Below, piece by piece: positions 46,927 through 59,499 of a stretch of DNA of 64,000 bases (the stretch's first letter is position 1; each line of letters opens with the position of its first letter). Location: positions 86,204,122 through 86,268,121 of the forward strand of contig OZ020598.1 in assembly GCA_963971535.1 (NCBI GenBank), read 5' to 3'. The DNA is from Notolepis coatsorum (lineage: Eukaryota > Chordata > Actinopteri > Aulopiformes > Paralepididae). A program made the position numbers and the translations under genes. Below the pieces are notes generated by a model. It ran no database searches. It saw only the letters and a program-made list of their open reading frames with translations, and was not told the origin of the DNA.

Positions 46927-47429
46927 TATATATATATACAATTATCCACCTGCCTGTACATACCTGCACATAATCCTTTTTACATATCTGTAGATACTTT
47001 ATCTGTACATATCCCTTACCTACTCTTACTAGTTATACTGCTGGCCAGTATGACTACTACCATACTGTCTTTATTGTATCACTGTACATATTGGTATTGC
47101 AACCCTTTACATACATCTGATTAGCACTACACCCAGTAGTACTAATTTATATATTTTATACCCAGTTTAATCACCTGTACATTGTATATTAGGCTACTAT
47201 TGCACTTTACTGTTACATTTGCACTCTGGTTGGATGCCAAACTTATTTCCCTTGTACTGTACTTGTGCTGTATAAATTTATAATGACAATACATTTGAAT
47301 CTAATCTAATGAAGTAACATAATAACCTATCTATAGCCAGAATTTGTAGAAATAATGATGGAAAGAGAAATGTTATGACACCGGACAATCTCTTGTCTTT
47401 GTTTTATGTTGTTATACAAATAAATGTCC
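46927..47429 (+). other. Unit spacer after exon 8, right part
   Basis: Common AT-rich spacer ending TTTGAATCTAATCTAATG and the TTTTATGTTGTTATACAAAT block before the next TCAC tract. Confidence 0.7.
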
Positions 47430-47488
47430 ACTCACTCACTCACTCACTCACTCACTCACTCACTCACTCACTCACTCACTCACTCACT
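47430..47488 (+). repeat. (TCAC)n microsatellite, unit 5
   Basis: TCAC tract followed by CATGCTATCATG and a short pyrimidine-rich CTTTTCTCACAG. Confidence 0.95.
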
Positions 47489-47655
47489 GTTTCAGTCACA
47501 TGCTATCATGAACAAAACTTGTCTCTTTTCTCACAGATGAGGCTGAGTATCATTTAGCTGAACATGTTACAATATCAGTGATTATTGACAATGGGTGAAA
47601 TACAAGTTAAGCAATGTTTGACTTTCATAACATGTTCATTGCCTCTTTGTACCAG

Positions 47656-47901
47656 ATCTTCTGCTAGAAACTCTTGAGAGGCTGGACACAGATCATCTAA
47701 AGAGGTTTAAGTCTTCTCTGACCACTGACCTGCTGCCTAGCTGTCCTACCATCCCTGAGAGCCAGCTGGAGAACACTGACATGAAGACCACAGTGGATCA
47801 GATGGTGGAGACATACGGCTCTGAGGGAGCTGTGAAGATCACAGTGGAGAGTCTGAAGAGGATGGGATTGTGTGATAATGCTGAGATTTTAAAGTGTAAA
47901 G
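47656..47901 (+). CDS. PYD exon 9 (class A)
   Basis: An 82-codon phase 1-1 exon and the closest to the class A consensus: LLLETLERLDTDHLKRFKSS, TIPESQLENTDMKTTVDQ, SEGAVKITVESLKRM and GLCDNAEILKCK. A Gly-to-Ser change (LLPSCP) is shared with its neighbour, exon 10, and not with the other exons, which suggests local conversion between them. Donor GTAATG, acceptor TTTGTACCAG. Confidence 0.88.
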
Positions 47902-48132
47902 GTAATGTATCATATCTGTTCATTAAATGCACGTTTATAAAAAAGCGTAATAATTTGCTGATGATCAACGATGGCAATTATTTAATGTCATAGACAAAAG
48001 AGAATATGTAGATAAACCTTAATTATTTTAACTTAAAACCTCATTGGTGAAAAGATTTTTAAAAAGATTGCATGAATAAAAAGATGATTAAGAAGAAATT
48101 GACAGGTAACGTTAAAAGTATTGATTTCTCAG

Positions 48133-48399
48133 ATCTGATGCTGGAAACTCTTGACTGGCTGGACACAGATAATCTGAAGGAGTTTCAGTCTCTTCTGACC
48201 ACTGACCTGCTGCCTAGTTGTCCTACCATCCCTGAGAGCCAGCTGGAGAACACTGACATGAAGACCACAGTGGATCAGATGGTGGAGACATACGGCTCTG
48301 AGCGAGCTATGAGGATCACAGTGGAGAGTCTGAAGAGGATGGGGTGCTTTCGTCCTAATGAGAAGTTTGAACAGTATGTGGAGAGGTTAAGGATTAAAG
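48133..48399 (+). CDS. PYD exon 10 (class B)
   Basis: An 89-codon phase 1-1 exon: LMLETLDWLDTDNLKEFQSL, LLPSCP, SERAMRITVESLKRM and a short class B tail GCFRPNEKFEQYVERLRIK. It lacks the seven-codon insert (SPQCFERLLQ region) of exon 8. Acceptor TTTCTCAG, donor GTAAGA. A palindromic DNA element sits 40 bp downstream of the donor. Confidence 0.87.
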
Positions 48400-50101
48400 G
48401 TAAGAAAAGAACATCTGCATTTCAAATACAAATGACAGTAAGCTTGGGTAGCACTTTATAATAACACCCTGTTATAATACATTTAGGTATTTGTAGATAA
48501 TGAACTAATCATGAACAAACCATATATATACATTCACAAATGATTATTAAATCATTTATAACTGTATTTGTATAACATCTACAAAGTATTTATAACGCAT
48601 TAGTGGATAATGAACTAATCATGAACAAACCATTTATATACATTCATAAATGATTATTAAATCATTTATAACTATATTTGTATAACATTTACAGATTAGT
48701 TCTACATTATTTATAACTCATTATCAACAGTGTTTGTACTTGATTTGTTCATCATTAAATAATGTTGTTTAATGTGTAGTAACACATTTGTAGATGCTTT
48801 GAAAAATGGATATGAAAAAACGACTACTGTATCTCCATTTATTTTTCATGTTCAACAAATGATTTGTTAAGACATTCATAAAACATTTATAAATCATTTG
48901 CAGATGCTATCGTGGGGGCCAATCTGAAGTGAAGCCTATTCATCATTAACAAATGTCTAATACAGTTAATTATTTGTTTACTTTTTCATCACATGTTACA
49001 AATGTTGTAGACAGCTTTCGGATACACCCTTCTTTGTGACATCAAACAGTGACAGAATTAGGACTAAAGATGAATGCAATTTTATTAACATATAAAATAC
49101 ATGTGCATGACATATAGTGTAACGTGGGGGGACACTAGGACCCAGGAGTACCCTGGCCAGGTAGAGTATCTAGAGAGGAAGTCTCACGAGAGTGAGACTT
49201 GACTTCACGTGTGTTGCCGTCTGTTTGAATGGAAGCACGATACATGCAGAACCAAGTTATCCGTGCTGCTCCTGCCCCACGCTTTTAATAAGGTATGAGC
49301 AGTTTAAACACCTTTTTTGTTGGTAAATCTATTCCACCATTTCCGACCTACAAACAACTCTTATATGTTGTGTAGACGTACTTGATGTGGTGGGCGCTAA
49401 CGTTACATTTGTTCCTAATGTGTGCTCAGTATATTGCGGTATGTGATGATGACACGACACACAAGGGTAATAATTATTTGTATTTTCAGGCTGTATCGGC
49501 GCCTATACAGTCTGAAAATACAAATAATTATTACCCTTGTGTGTCGTGTCATCATCACATACCGCAATATACTGAGCACACATTAGGAACAAATGTAACG
49601 TTAGCGCCCACCACATCAAGTACGTCTACACAACATATAAGAGTTGTTTGTAGGTCGGAAATGGTGGAATAGATTTACCAACAAAAAAGGTGTTTAAACT
49701 GCTCCATGTTACACTATATGTCATGCACATGTATTTTATATGTTAATACAATCGCATGTATCTTTAGTCCTAATTCTGTCACTGTTTGATGTCACAAAGA
49801 AGGGTGTATCCGAAAGCTGTCTACAACATTTGTAACATGTGATGAAAAAGTAAACAAATAATTAACTGTATTAGACATTTGTTAATGATGAATAGGCTTC
49901 ACTTCAGATTGCCCCCCACGATAGCATCTGCAAATGATTTATAGATGTTTTATGAATGTCTTAACAAATCATTTGTTGAACATGAAAAATAAATGGAGAT
50001 ACAGTAGTCGTTTTTTCATATCCATTTTTCAAAGCATCTACAAATGTGTTACTACACATTAAACAACATTATTTAATGATGAACAAATCAAGTACAAACA
50101 A

Positions 50102-51183
50102 TGTTTCAAGTTTCAAGTTTCTTTAATAGTTGTCATACAGAAGTACAGAATACTTTTATACAAAATGCTTCTTACTGTTACGCTCCAGAGACTGTGCAAG
50201 ACAAGATAAGTATGAAATAAAATAACATAGTAAAATTAGAAGTAAAAAAATGAGGTCACAGTGTTCAGTTTAGACATATGTACAATGTTCGATGCAGAGT
50301 AGACGTAACTGAGTTACCATACAATATACAATACTGTGCAGTGTACTAATATACAATACTATATAGTGCAAGGCAGAAATGGGACGAGGTGCAATTTAGG
50401 TACAATTCACAGTAGGTGTACGAGTTGTAGTGCAAATCCTTTATCAATAAATATAAAGTGTAAAGTGTGTTTGTGTGATCTAAAGTGTGGAGAGTGGGTG
50501 CTGCAGTGTGTTGTTTGTTTGAGTGAGTGTGTGCGTGTGGGTGTGTGTGCTGTGTGCATTTGATGGTTGTTGCATAGTGTTTATTGTTCGTTTAGCAGCC
50601 TGATGGCCTGGGGATAGAAGCTTCTTCTGAGTCTTTCTGTGCTCGCCTTAAGACTCCGGTATCGCTTGCCTGACCGCAGCAGTTCAAAGAGGCAGCAGTT
50701 CGGGTGGCTCGAGTCCTTAATAATTCTCTTAGCCTTCCCCTTGCACCGCTTGTTGTAAATGTTCTGGAGGGTGGGAAGCCCCCCTCCAATTGTGCGTTCG
50801 GCTGAACGTGTCACTCTTTGTAGTCTGCTACGGTCTTGTGCAGTAATATTCCCAAACCAGGAGGTGATGTTGCCGGTCAGGATGCTCTCTATTGTACATG
50901 AGTAGAAGTTCCTAAGGATCTTCTGACTGACTTGGAACTTCCTTAGGCGCCTGAAGAAGTAGAGGCGTTGTCGTGCCTTCTTCACAACACTGTCAATGTG
51001 TGTGGTCCATGTCAAGTCCTCGGATATGTGGGCTCCGAGGTACTTGAAACTGTTCACTCTCTCAACCGGTGCCCCGTCGATGCTGAGGGGGCTGTAGTCC
51101 TTGACTCCCGACCTCCTGAAGTCCACAATCATCTCTTGTTTTGCTGACGTTCAGGGAGAGGCAGTTCTCAGTTTGTTCTCAGT
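50102..51183 (-). mobile_element. 5'-truncated LINE inside the palindrome
   Basis: Its 3' tail is (AACTTGA)n-like (50103-50122 in the plus orientation). The pol C-terminus is at 51132-50581. It inserted in the right arm only, so it is younger than the palindrome. Confidence 0.8.
50581..51132 (-). pseudogene. LINE reverse transcriptase C-terminal part
   Basis: 183 open residues starting just after the catalytic palm (MIVDFRR, then FKYLGAHISEDLTW). The thumb and C-terminal motif follow: KKARQRLYFFRRLRKFQ, ILRNFYSCTIESILTGNITS, SHPNCCLFELL and FYPQAIRLLN. This is the common C-terminus of fish Rex/CR1-like LINEs. It lacks the catalytic Asp box and is a relic. Confidence 0.8.
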
Positions 51184-51376
51184 CAGGCAGTTTGTTGATA
51201 ATGAGTTATAAATAATGTAGAACTAATCTGTAAATGTTATACAAATATAGTTATAAATGATTTAATAATCATTTATGAATGTATATAAATGGTTTGTTCA
51301 TGATTAGTTCATTATCTACAAATACCTTATAAATGTATTATAACAGGGTGTTATTATAAAGTGCTACCTAAGCTTG

Positions 51377-52243
<867 letters not shown>

Positions 52244-52260
52244 CTCACTCACTCACTCAG
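52244..52260 (+). repeat. (TCAC)n microsatellite, unit 6, contracted
   Basis: Only about four TCAC repeats remain at the position that carries 60-215 bp in other units. Confidence 0.85.
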
Positions 52261-52427
52261 TCACATGCTATCATGGATATATCACAAAACTAGTCCCTTT
52301 TCTCACAGATGAGGCTGAGCATCTTTTAGCTGAACATGTTACAATATCAGTGATTATTGACGATGGGTGAAATACCAGTTAAGCAATGTTTGACTTCCAT
52401 AACATGTTCATTGCCTCTTTGTACCAG

Positions 52428-52673
52428 ATCTTCTGCTAGAAACTCTTGAGGGGCTGGACACTGATCATCTGAAGATGTTTCAGTCTTCTCTGACCACTGA
52501 CCTGCTGCCTGGCTGTCCTACCATCCCTGAGAGCCAGCTGGAGAACACTAACATGAAGACCACAGTGGATCAGATGGTGGAGACATACAGCTCTGAGGGA
52601 GCTGTGAAGATCACAGTGGAGAGTCTGAAGAGGATGGGATTGTGTGATAATGCTGAGATTTTAAAGTGTAAAG
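52428..52673 (+). CDS. PYD exon 11 (class A)
   Basis: An 82-codon phase 1-1 exon: LLLETLEGLDTDHLKMFQSS, ENTNMKTTVDQMVE (the Asp-to-Asn change is shared with exon 1), TYSSEGAVKIT and GLCDNAEILKCK. Acceptor TTTGTACCAG, donor GTAATG. A TTAA insertion begins 28 bp after the donor. No class B partner follows within the window, so the array is either interrupted here or continues beyond. Confidence 0.86.
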
Positions 52674-53089
52674 GTAATGTATCGTTACCGTATCTGTTCA
52701 TTAAGTTTGGTCGCCGGCCAGAAATCCGGAAATGACTGTGCATTGCCAGGATTCCTGGGCGATTTTAGCATATCTCATGATCTTAGCGGAGCTATTTCTA
52801 TATTTTATATTATAACTATGGGGAAATGGTTTGGCTCATTTGACGACGACGAGTTGATGTACACAATGAAAAAAAACGTTTGTTTCTGCATGTCTTCGTT
52901 CGTTCACAATTACAAGTTAAAAAAAGGTAAACACAGGTAAAAATCCAGGTGGATTCTTTAGAAAGGGAGTTACAAGCCTTTTTATGAAAGGTGCGCCGCC
53001 CCCTGGTGCTGCTGCTTGAAACAGACGAAAAGATGGGCGGGGGGGGAGGTGATAATAGTTACTGAACGTGTTATAAAGCAATTTAGACT

Positions 53090-54125
53090 GGGATGGATGG
53101 ATGGGTGGTTTGTTTGATAGATTGTTTGATAGATTGTTTTATTGGTTTGTTTGATAGATTGTTTTATTGTTTGATTGATAGATTGTTTTATTGTTTGATT
53201 GATAGGTTGTTTTGTTGGTTTGTTTGATAGATTGTTTTGTTGGTTTGTTTGATAGATTGTTTTATTGGTTTGTTTGATATATTGTTTTATTGTTTGATTG
53301 ATAGATTGTTTTGTTGTTTTGTTTGATAGATTGTTTTGTTGGTTTGTTTGATAGATTGTTTTGTTGGTTTGTTTGATAGATTGTTGTATTGGTTTGTTTG
53401 ATAGATTGTTTTATTGTTTGATTGATAGATTGTTTTGTTGGTTTGTTTGATATATTGTTTTGTTGGTTTGTTTGATAGATTGTTTTGTTGGTTTGTTTGA
53501 TATATTGTTTTATTGTTTGCTTGATAGATTGTTTTATTGGTTTGTTTGATAGATTGTTTTATTGTTTGATTGATTGAATGTTTGTTTGATTGATTAAATG
53601 TTTGATGGTTTGTTTGATAGATTGTTTTATTGTTTGATTGATTGAATGTTTGATGGTTTGTTTGATAGATTGTTTTATTGTTTGATTGATTGAATGTTTG
53701 TTTGATTGATTGAATGTTTGATGGTTTGTTTGATAGATTGTTTTATTGTTTGATTGATTGAATGTTTGATGGTTTGTTTGATAGATTGTTTTATTGTTTG
53801 ATTGATTGAATGTTTGTTTGATTGATTGAATGTTTGATGGTTTGTTTGATAGATTGGTTTATTGTTTGATTGATTGAATGTTTGTTTGATTGATTGAATG
53901 TTTGATGGTTTGTTTGATAGATTGTTTTATTGTTTGAATGTTTGATGGTTTGTTTGATAGATTGTTTTATTGTTTGATTGATTGAATGTTTGTTTGATTG
54001 ATTGAATGTTTGATGGTTTGTTTGATAGATTGTTTTATTGTTTGATTGATTGAATGTTTGATGGTTTGTTTGATAGATTGTTTTATTGTTTGATTGATTT
54101 ATTGTTTGATTGTTTGATTGACAGT
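53090..54125. repeat. Minisatellite of TTTGATAGATTG units
   Basis: About 1 kb of variable repeats built from TTTGTTTGATAGATTGTTTT and TTGTTTGATTGATTGAATGT. The higher-order unit is about 80-110 bp in the right half. Confidence 0.95.
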
Positions 54126-54620
54126 CCGACTGACTGACTGACAAACTTGAAATGCAGTAATACTATTATATCGATCAGGTGGGAATATATTGTATTGATC
54201 AGGTTAGTAGATATTGTACCGATCAGGTATTATAGATCATGTGCATGCAATAAACAAAAAAAACATTTTGACTGTTTCTCATTCATGTACTGTGCATAAT
54301 CTGCTCCCGTGTTGTAGACACTGTGTTGCTCTGTACCTACCTGTTTTCCAATGTATTCGTCCATACATGATAAACACATTCATAAAGTAATAATAGCTTG
54401 TATTGATAATATATCAATTAGTTTCACTTGGAAATACTACTACCTTATCAACCACCATGCCTGGCGCTAACGAACAAGTAAGTTATAACTACTGGTGTAG
54501 GTCCAGAAAACATTATTATAAAATACAGAATACTTTACAATGCAGAAAACTTGAAACTTTGATGAAATGAACATTTTTATTTCAAAATATGTTCAATAAA
54601 CTGGGTGACAAGTCATCAGT
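54126..54620. other. Unassigned AT-rich stretch
   Basis: Three ATCAGGT repeats lie near 54173-54228. No coding sequence or known repeat is recognised. Confidence 0.5.
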
Positions 54621-54623
54621 ACC

Positions 54624-54900
54624 AACCATTGTTGCTGTGCATTAGACACATATGCTGGTAACATTCACAGTATAAAATTATGGTAATTTACCAAGACAAT
54701 ACCTTATAAAAAGTGAACACTGGCTGATGATATCCAACCATTGTTTCAGTGCATTTAGAAGTTTGCTGGTAACATTCACAGTATAGGATTATGGTAATTT
54801 GCCGAGACAATACCTTATAAAAAGTGAACACTGGAGGATAACCAACCATTGTTTCAGTGCATTTAGAAGTTTGCTGGTAACATTCACAGTACAGGCACGT
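54624..54900. repeat. Tandem repeat of about 115 bp, three partial copies
   Basis: Units share GCTGGTAACATTCACAGTAT, GACAATACCTTATAAAAAGT and CAACCATTGTTTCAGTGCAT. It lies downstream of the transposase reading frame. Confidence 0.85.
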
Positions 54901-55214
54901 CACATGATCAACTACAGGGCATACCTTACAGTTGGTCTCTCGCATCAATGACTGCATTGTCCATTGATAAATGGATGAAGCGCCAGATGATCTGTGGACC
55001 AAAAAATATCCAATACATGCTTCCAAAGTATATAAATAAGAGGCCAATGGACTGCATTAGAAAAGTGTGGCATGTTACCTACAGTATATACTTTTATAAA
55101 CTGGGTGACTGTCAGCAACCATTGGTTCTGTGCAAACGGTAAAAATGAGGGGGGGAAAAGATAAATAAAAAAATAAACTATATACACACTTCTGTATGAC
55201 AACTAATAAAGAAA

Positions 55215-55853
55215 CTATTTAGAGAAATCCCTCTTTGTGTGGTACAGAGTGAAGCATTTGTCACAATGCAGGGGGACTTTGCACGATGTGCAAAAATATC
55301 TGGTCTCACTCCTGAGGCCACGCCTACTGCAGACCCGACATTTCCTACACGGTAGCTTTTGCTTGGGGGTGGCTTTGTATGCAACCATTACATGCTTCAC
55401 AAAGCCACCCACTAATCTGCTCTGCGGGTCCCCCGGTGGGGCCCTAGGGTCGCGCTGCCCGTCACGCCCCACCTGCTCAGCCCCTGCCTCCTGCTCAGCC
55501 CCTGCCTCCTCCTCACCCCCACCCCCTGCCTCCTCCTCACCCCCACCCCCTGCCTCCGCCTCCATCTCCGCTGTCACCCCAGGAATCTTCTTCTCCTGAC
55601 CCCCTGTGTAGGTCCGCGCCACAGCCCTGGTGAACCGGAAGAGGTTGTAATAATAGCCTTGTGGGTGCCTGGTTTTGTACAAGACAAAAGCGTTGAACAT
55701 ACATATTTGGATCAGATACATCACAAACTTTTTGGTCCACTTTCCAGTCTTACGTGCAGCCGGATAGTACGAGATGTTTTGATCCAGCTGGTCGACGCCG
55801 TTCATGAATTTATTGTACAACATGATGATGGATGACGGCTTGAGCATCTCCAC
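55215..55853 (-). pseudogene. piggyBac transposase C-terminal part with Cys-rich domain
   Basis: 212 residues. They start with the late catalytic region (YNKFMNGVDQLDQNISYY), followed by WTKKFVMYLIQICMFNAFVLY typical of the DDE_Tnp_1_7 family. An acidic Gly/Glu repeat (about residues 100-130) comes next. The C-terminal Cys/His domain is CRKCRVCSRRG, RYFCTSCKVPLHCDKCF and YHTKRDF, which in piggyBac binds the terminal repeats. The first two catalytic Asp regions are absent, and an in-frame stop lies just upstream, unless an intron acceptor (TTTATTTAG on the minus strand) joins an upstream exon. Confidence 0.85.
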
Positions 55854-58251
55854 CCTCAGCTATATCTGTTAGCTAAATAAATGCATCATTAACGGTCAGG
55901 GAGGAGAGAGAGAGAGAGAGACAGAGAAAAACACAGATTGCAACTTTTCAGACGACACACCTAAACCCTTCGGCCCTCCTATTAGGTACACCCCACGTCC
56001 AAATCAGAGCGCTCCCTTCCCTCTTACAGTACACCTCCCATCTTGGGCCGGTCCCGTCTCCTAGGGCAAGGGCCCCTTTCAGTGACGGCTCCTTTCCTGA
56101 GCTGGTCCCCCTTCCAGGGCGTGGTCCCCTAGGCAAAAATGTCTCCCCTGGTCTGCTACTGCTCAGTGTCTCTGGCTGTCCTCTCCACATCTGCTCCTCC
56201 ACCGCCGCCGTCTCCTCTCTCTCGTCGTGGATGATCTGTGTACCAGGCTGCGGTGCCTGGCCCCTGCTGCTTCCTCCTCCTCCAGTCTGTCTCCTGGTCA
56301 TCTCCACCGCTGTCGGTGTCTCCCCCCGCTGAAAGCAGAAACACAACACCAGCAGTCGTCTGTACATTCGACTTCCCTTGTTTTGCTATTAGTCTACCAC
56401 CTTCTCCACACCCATATCTATCCTACAGGGCTGTTCCCTGTTTGTTGTCTTCCGGCGTGACACCCGCAGCTAAACGATACCCACTCCGCGCTCTATCTGT
56501 TCATCCCAGGTTGACCCCCAGCGCGCGCCAGTTCTTCTGGTGACATGTCTTCAAGACTCTGCCTATTAGGTGTGAGAAAGCCCCACTAGAATTCAAACTC
56601 CCTCTTTATTCCATAATTAACCCATTCAAATAACTGCACCTCCTCTCTGTGCAATTATTATTTAATCATTGTATAATTAAACTATTTAATTAACCTGTAT
56701 ATCAATATTATTAATATAATAGATCCACTCTCTGTGCTCATTAGATTCTCTAACTTGAATCACTCCCCCAATCCGCCACTAGATGGTAGTACAGACCTAT
56801 ATCTAAATATTCCCCTATGGGTAATGAAAACTCCCCAGCACTACCCCCCCTCCGCCACTAGGTGGCGACCTACTCCTCCTCTATGGTGTTTTAGTTGACG
56901 TGTCACTTCCTGGTTCTTATCTGTTGTTATGTCCTCGTGGTGCTCACGGCCATTTTGTCTCGGTGCAAATGGCTACTCTCTCAAACAAACGACCGCTGCC
57001 CTTCCTTCCAAGGCCTAAAAACACAGCTGTTTTTCCTCTCTTTCCTATCCATTATCAGGGGACGCTTTCTCAGACTAATACTCTTGCCTGATCGGACATA
57101 ATACACACTGGTACAATCTCCTTTCGACTTTCCTTCTGTTATGAAAACAGTCCCGCCATTAACAATTTTTCGATCTGGTTCAAGCGTTCCCCCCCCCTTT
57201 CCTCATCTCGCATTTACCCTCCTTAAACCAAAACTGTGCAGCCTGCCTCGTTTGCTTTCATTCTCTGTAGATAACACCCTCGATTTTCACCATGGCTCTC
57301 TGCTCATATTATTACAGCTGGCTTCTCTGTCGCTACTTATTTACGGGATGCACTATCTGTTCGTTTTTATTTGGCTTAAAAGATCAAAACAACCGTGTGT
57401 GCACAGTGAACTCACATTTTTGATCGGAGCGCTGTTTCTCCTACAGCGCTGGTTCGCCTCCTGACCGCTCGACTCGCCACTCTCTCCCAGGGCTGGCCGG
57501 CCTTGCTCGATCATGATTCTCCCACACACGATGACTGTTGTCCACTGTCGTCCCATTATTGAAAAAGTCTTTTTCCGTTGTTCTTATCTCTCGGCAACCA
57601 ACTGTTCCCGTTGTTTTTATCTCTTGCAAATCCGGCTGTCATCGGCAACCAATTGTTAGATCCTGATCAAACTGGCCAGTATCACATCTTCGTCTGTTTG
57701 TTATTCAGTCCAATATTGTTCAGGCCTGGTCGTCAGCCTAACCCTCCTTGCGTTAGCCGAAGCTAATGATGATGTGGCATTCTTCCCCCCCCCCTCTCGA
57801 TGAGAGGAGAGTGTGTCTTCTGTGTGATCTCAGTCCTACTCGCTCTTGGTCTGCCTTACACCCGGAAACACCGTTCGACTTATAGATCTTCGTCGTAACA
57901 ACGACGGCCCCGCCTTCTGGTTGTCATGTGCCGCGCTGTCATGACAACCGCGTTTAACCTTTACACACATTTCACGTTTCATTAAGATGAACCTCTCTCC
58001 CTCCTGCTCTGGGCCTACACTCTCTCTTATCAATTTGTTCTTACAAGGAATTCAAAACAAAACACCCTCGCTGGCAGTGTATTCAATCCACTGGTCACCG
58101 TTCTATCACCGTCTTCCATGCACATTTCGATCTCACCGTTTTAGCTGTGGTCATCTCCCCCCAATCTATCACATACATTGAAAAAGCACCCCAAATCCTT
58201 CACTGTTATCCTGGCACACACACAGTGCCCACGCCGCAGTGCAGAGAGTCC
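55854..58251. other. Unassigned 2.4 kb, one unrecognised minus-strand frame
   Basis: A (GA)n tract lies at 55901-55922. A 139-codon minus-strand frame (56367-55948) is Gly/Arg/Pro-rich and has no motif I know. The section 56540-58200 is C/T-rich with CCCC runs (57188, 57785), CTCCGCCACTAGGTGG-type phrases (56850-56870) and no supported gene. A retroelement LTR is possible but not shown. Confidence 0.4.
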
Positions 58252-58451
58252 NNNNNNNNNNNNNNNNNNNNNNNNNNNNNNNNNNNNNNNNNNNNNNNNN
58301 NNNNNNNNNNNNNNNNNNNNNNNNNNNNNNNNNNNNNNNNNNNNNNNNNNNNNNNNNNNNNNNNNNNNNNNNNNNNNNNNNNNNNNNNNNNNNNNNNNNN
58401 NNNNNNNNNNNNNNNNNNNNNNNNNNNNNNNNNNNNNNNNNNNNNNNNNNN
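58252..58451. other. Assembly gap (200 N)
   Basis: Exactly 200 N, so probably a placeholder length, directly followed by (GA)n. The true sequence is likely a longer GA tract or unspanned repeat. Confidence 0.98.

Positions 58452-58519
<68 letters not shown>
58452..58519. repeat. (GA)n microsatellite at gap edge
   Basis: 34 GA dinucleotides, then a short duplicated GGGAGTGAGGGACA phrase. Confidence 0.95.
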
Positions 58520-58522
<3 letters not shown>

Positions 58523-58779
58523 AGTGAGGGACATAGAGAGATAGAGGGGAGTGAGGGACAGTGTCCAATTATCTAGCGGTCTCAGTCAATGAGTCAACTA
58601 ATGTCCCCATTGGAAGGGTGTAGGCGAACGACTTATAAATTGAACCAAAAGAAACAATTCGGACTTTGCAAGAATGTTCATTTATTGGGACTCCATGTCC
58701 AAACATTCCGTTATTTGGATAACTGTCATGCCATCATCACCAGGTGGTCAATCAAGCAAGCGGTTAGCTGGTAGCTGGT

Positions 58780-58935
58780 AGCTGGTAGCAGCTTAAGTCT
58801 GTAGATAGTAGTACTTGTTTAGCAGTTAGCCAGCAGTAGTAGCATTTAGCCAGTAGTAGTAGCAGTTAGCCAGTAGTAGTAGCACCTTAGCCAGTAGTAG
58901 TAGCACTTAGCCAGCAGAGTCGATACAGTCAGTAG
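58780..58935. repeat. Minisatellite of AGCCAGTAGTAGTAGCA units
   Basis: Six to seven copies of an 18-21 bp unit. The surrounding sequence (58586-59480) has an AATAAA on the minus strand near 58685 and may be LTR-like, but it does not match the candidate LTR at 63300-64000. Confidence 0.85.
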
Positions 58936-59499
58936 CATTTAGCATCGGTCAGTAGTCAGATTATTTACCTATACAATGGAAAGGAAATAAACGGCATCAA
59001 TTAGTAACTAGATATATGAATCAAAGGATAAATGCGGATATTAACGGCGCATACAATGCAACGTACCGTTGGCCAGTCCGAGTTCGCCCACAGGGCTTTT
59101 CACCTTACAGCCTATGGTCAAGAGTGACTCTTAAATAGTGCGTCACACAGACGCTGATTCAGTCTCACCTGTTCATATCTCAGTCCCCTGGCGTCCTACA
59201 GTTGCAGTAAACGCCCACTAGGTGGCACCAGATGATAAATAATGCTTGTATAATAAGTGCCCCTATAATAATGATAATAATAATAATATCTCTGTAGAAA
59301 GGCGCTGGATAATTCTCCACCTCCACCTAGTATTCTGGCCGTAAGGGCTCAGAAAACTACCCAAACCATACAAATTGTTCTACCCATACAAATGTACTTA
59401 TATTTAAAGGGAAACAAAAGAAAAGATACAACTCTCGTTCTATCTACAGTGGTAGCTCAACGGCGTCCGTGAAAACTACGTAAGTTATGTCGGCAACGG

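Larger units (their letters stand above)
48447..51368. mobile_element. Giant palindromic DNA element (8 bp duplication)
   Basis: GGTAGCACTTTATAATAACA begins it and its complement ends it, with TAAGCTTG duplicated on both sides (48439-48446 and 51369-51376). The left arm (to about 49497) is repeated in inverse through 49501-50101 and 51184-51368, with a centre of only a few bases at CGGCGCC. The right arm is split by a LINE, and the left arm has about 170 extra bases at 49125-49295. An 8 bp duplication is compatible with hAT-type transposition. No transposase ORF was recognised. A 96-codon frame across the centre is a by-product of the inversion. Confidence 0.9.
52701..55140. mobile_element. 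Insertion at TTAA next to exon 11 (possible piggyBac)
   Basis: The unit sequence TCTGTTCATTAA breaks off into GTTTGGTCGCCGGCC exactly at TTAA (52701-52704), the same site used by the element after exon 5. A piggyBac transposase fragment lies 2.5 kb further on (minus strand), and the pair may be one element. The right end was not found. The end coordinate is nominal. Confidence 0.45.

Noticed and set aside
49382-49672. A 96-codon frame across the palindrome centre
   Set aside because: It is generated by the inverted arms reading into each other, with no recognisable domain.
58586-59480. Matching 3' LTR for the BEL/Pao element
   Set aside because: By eye it does not align with 63300-64000, so it cannot be called the partner LTR.
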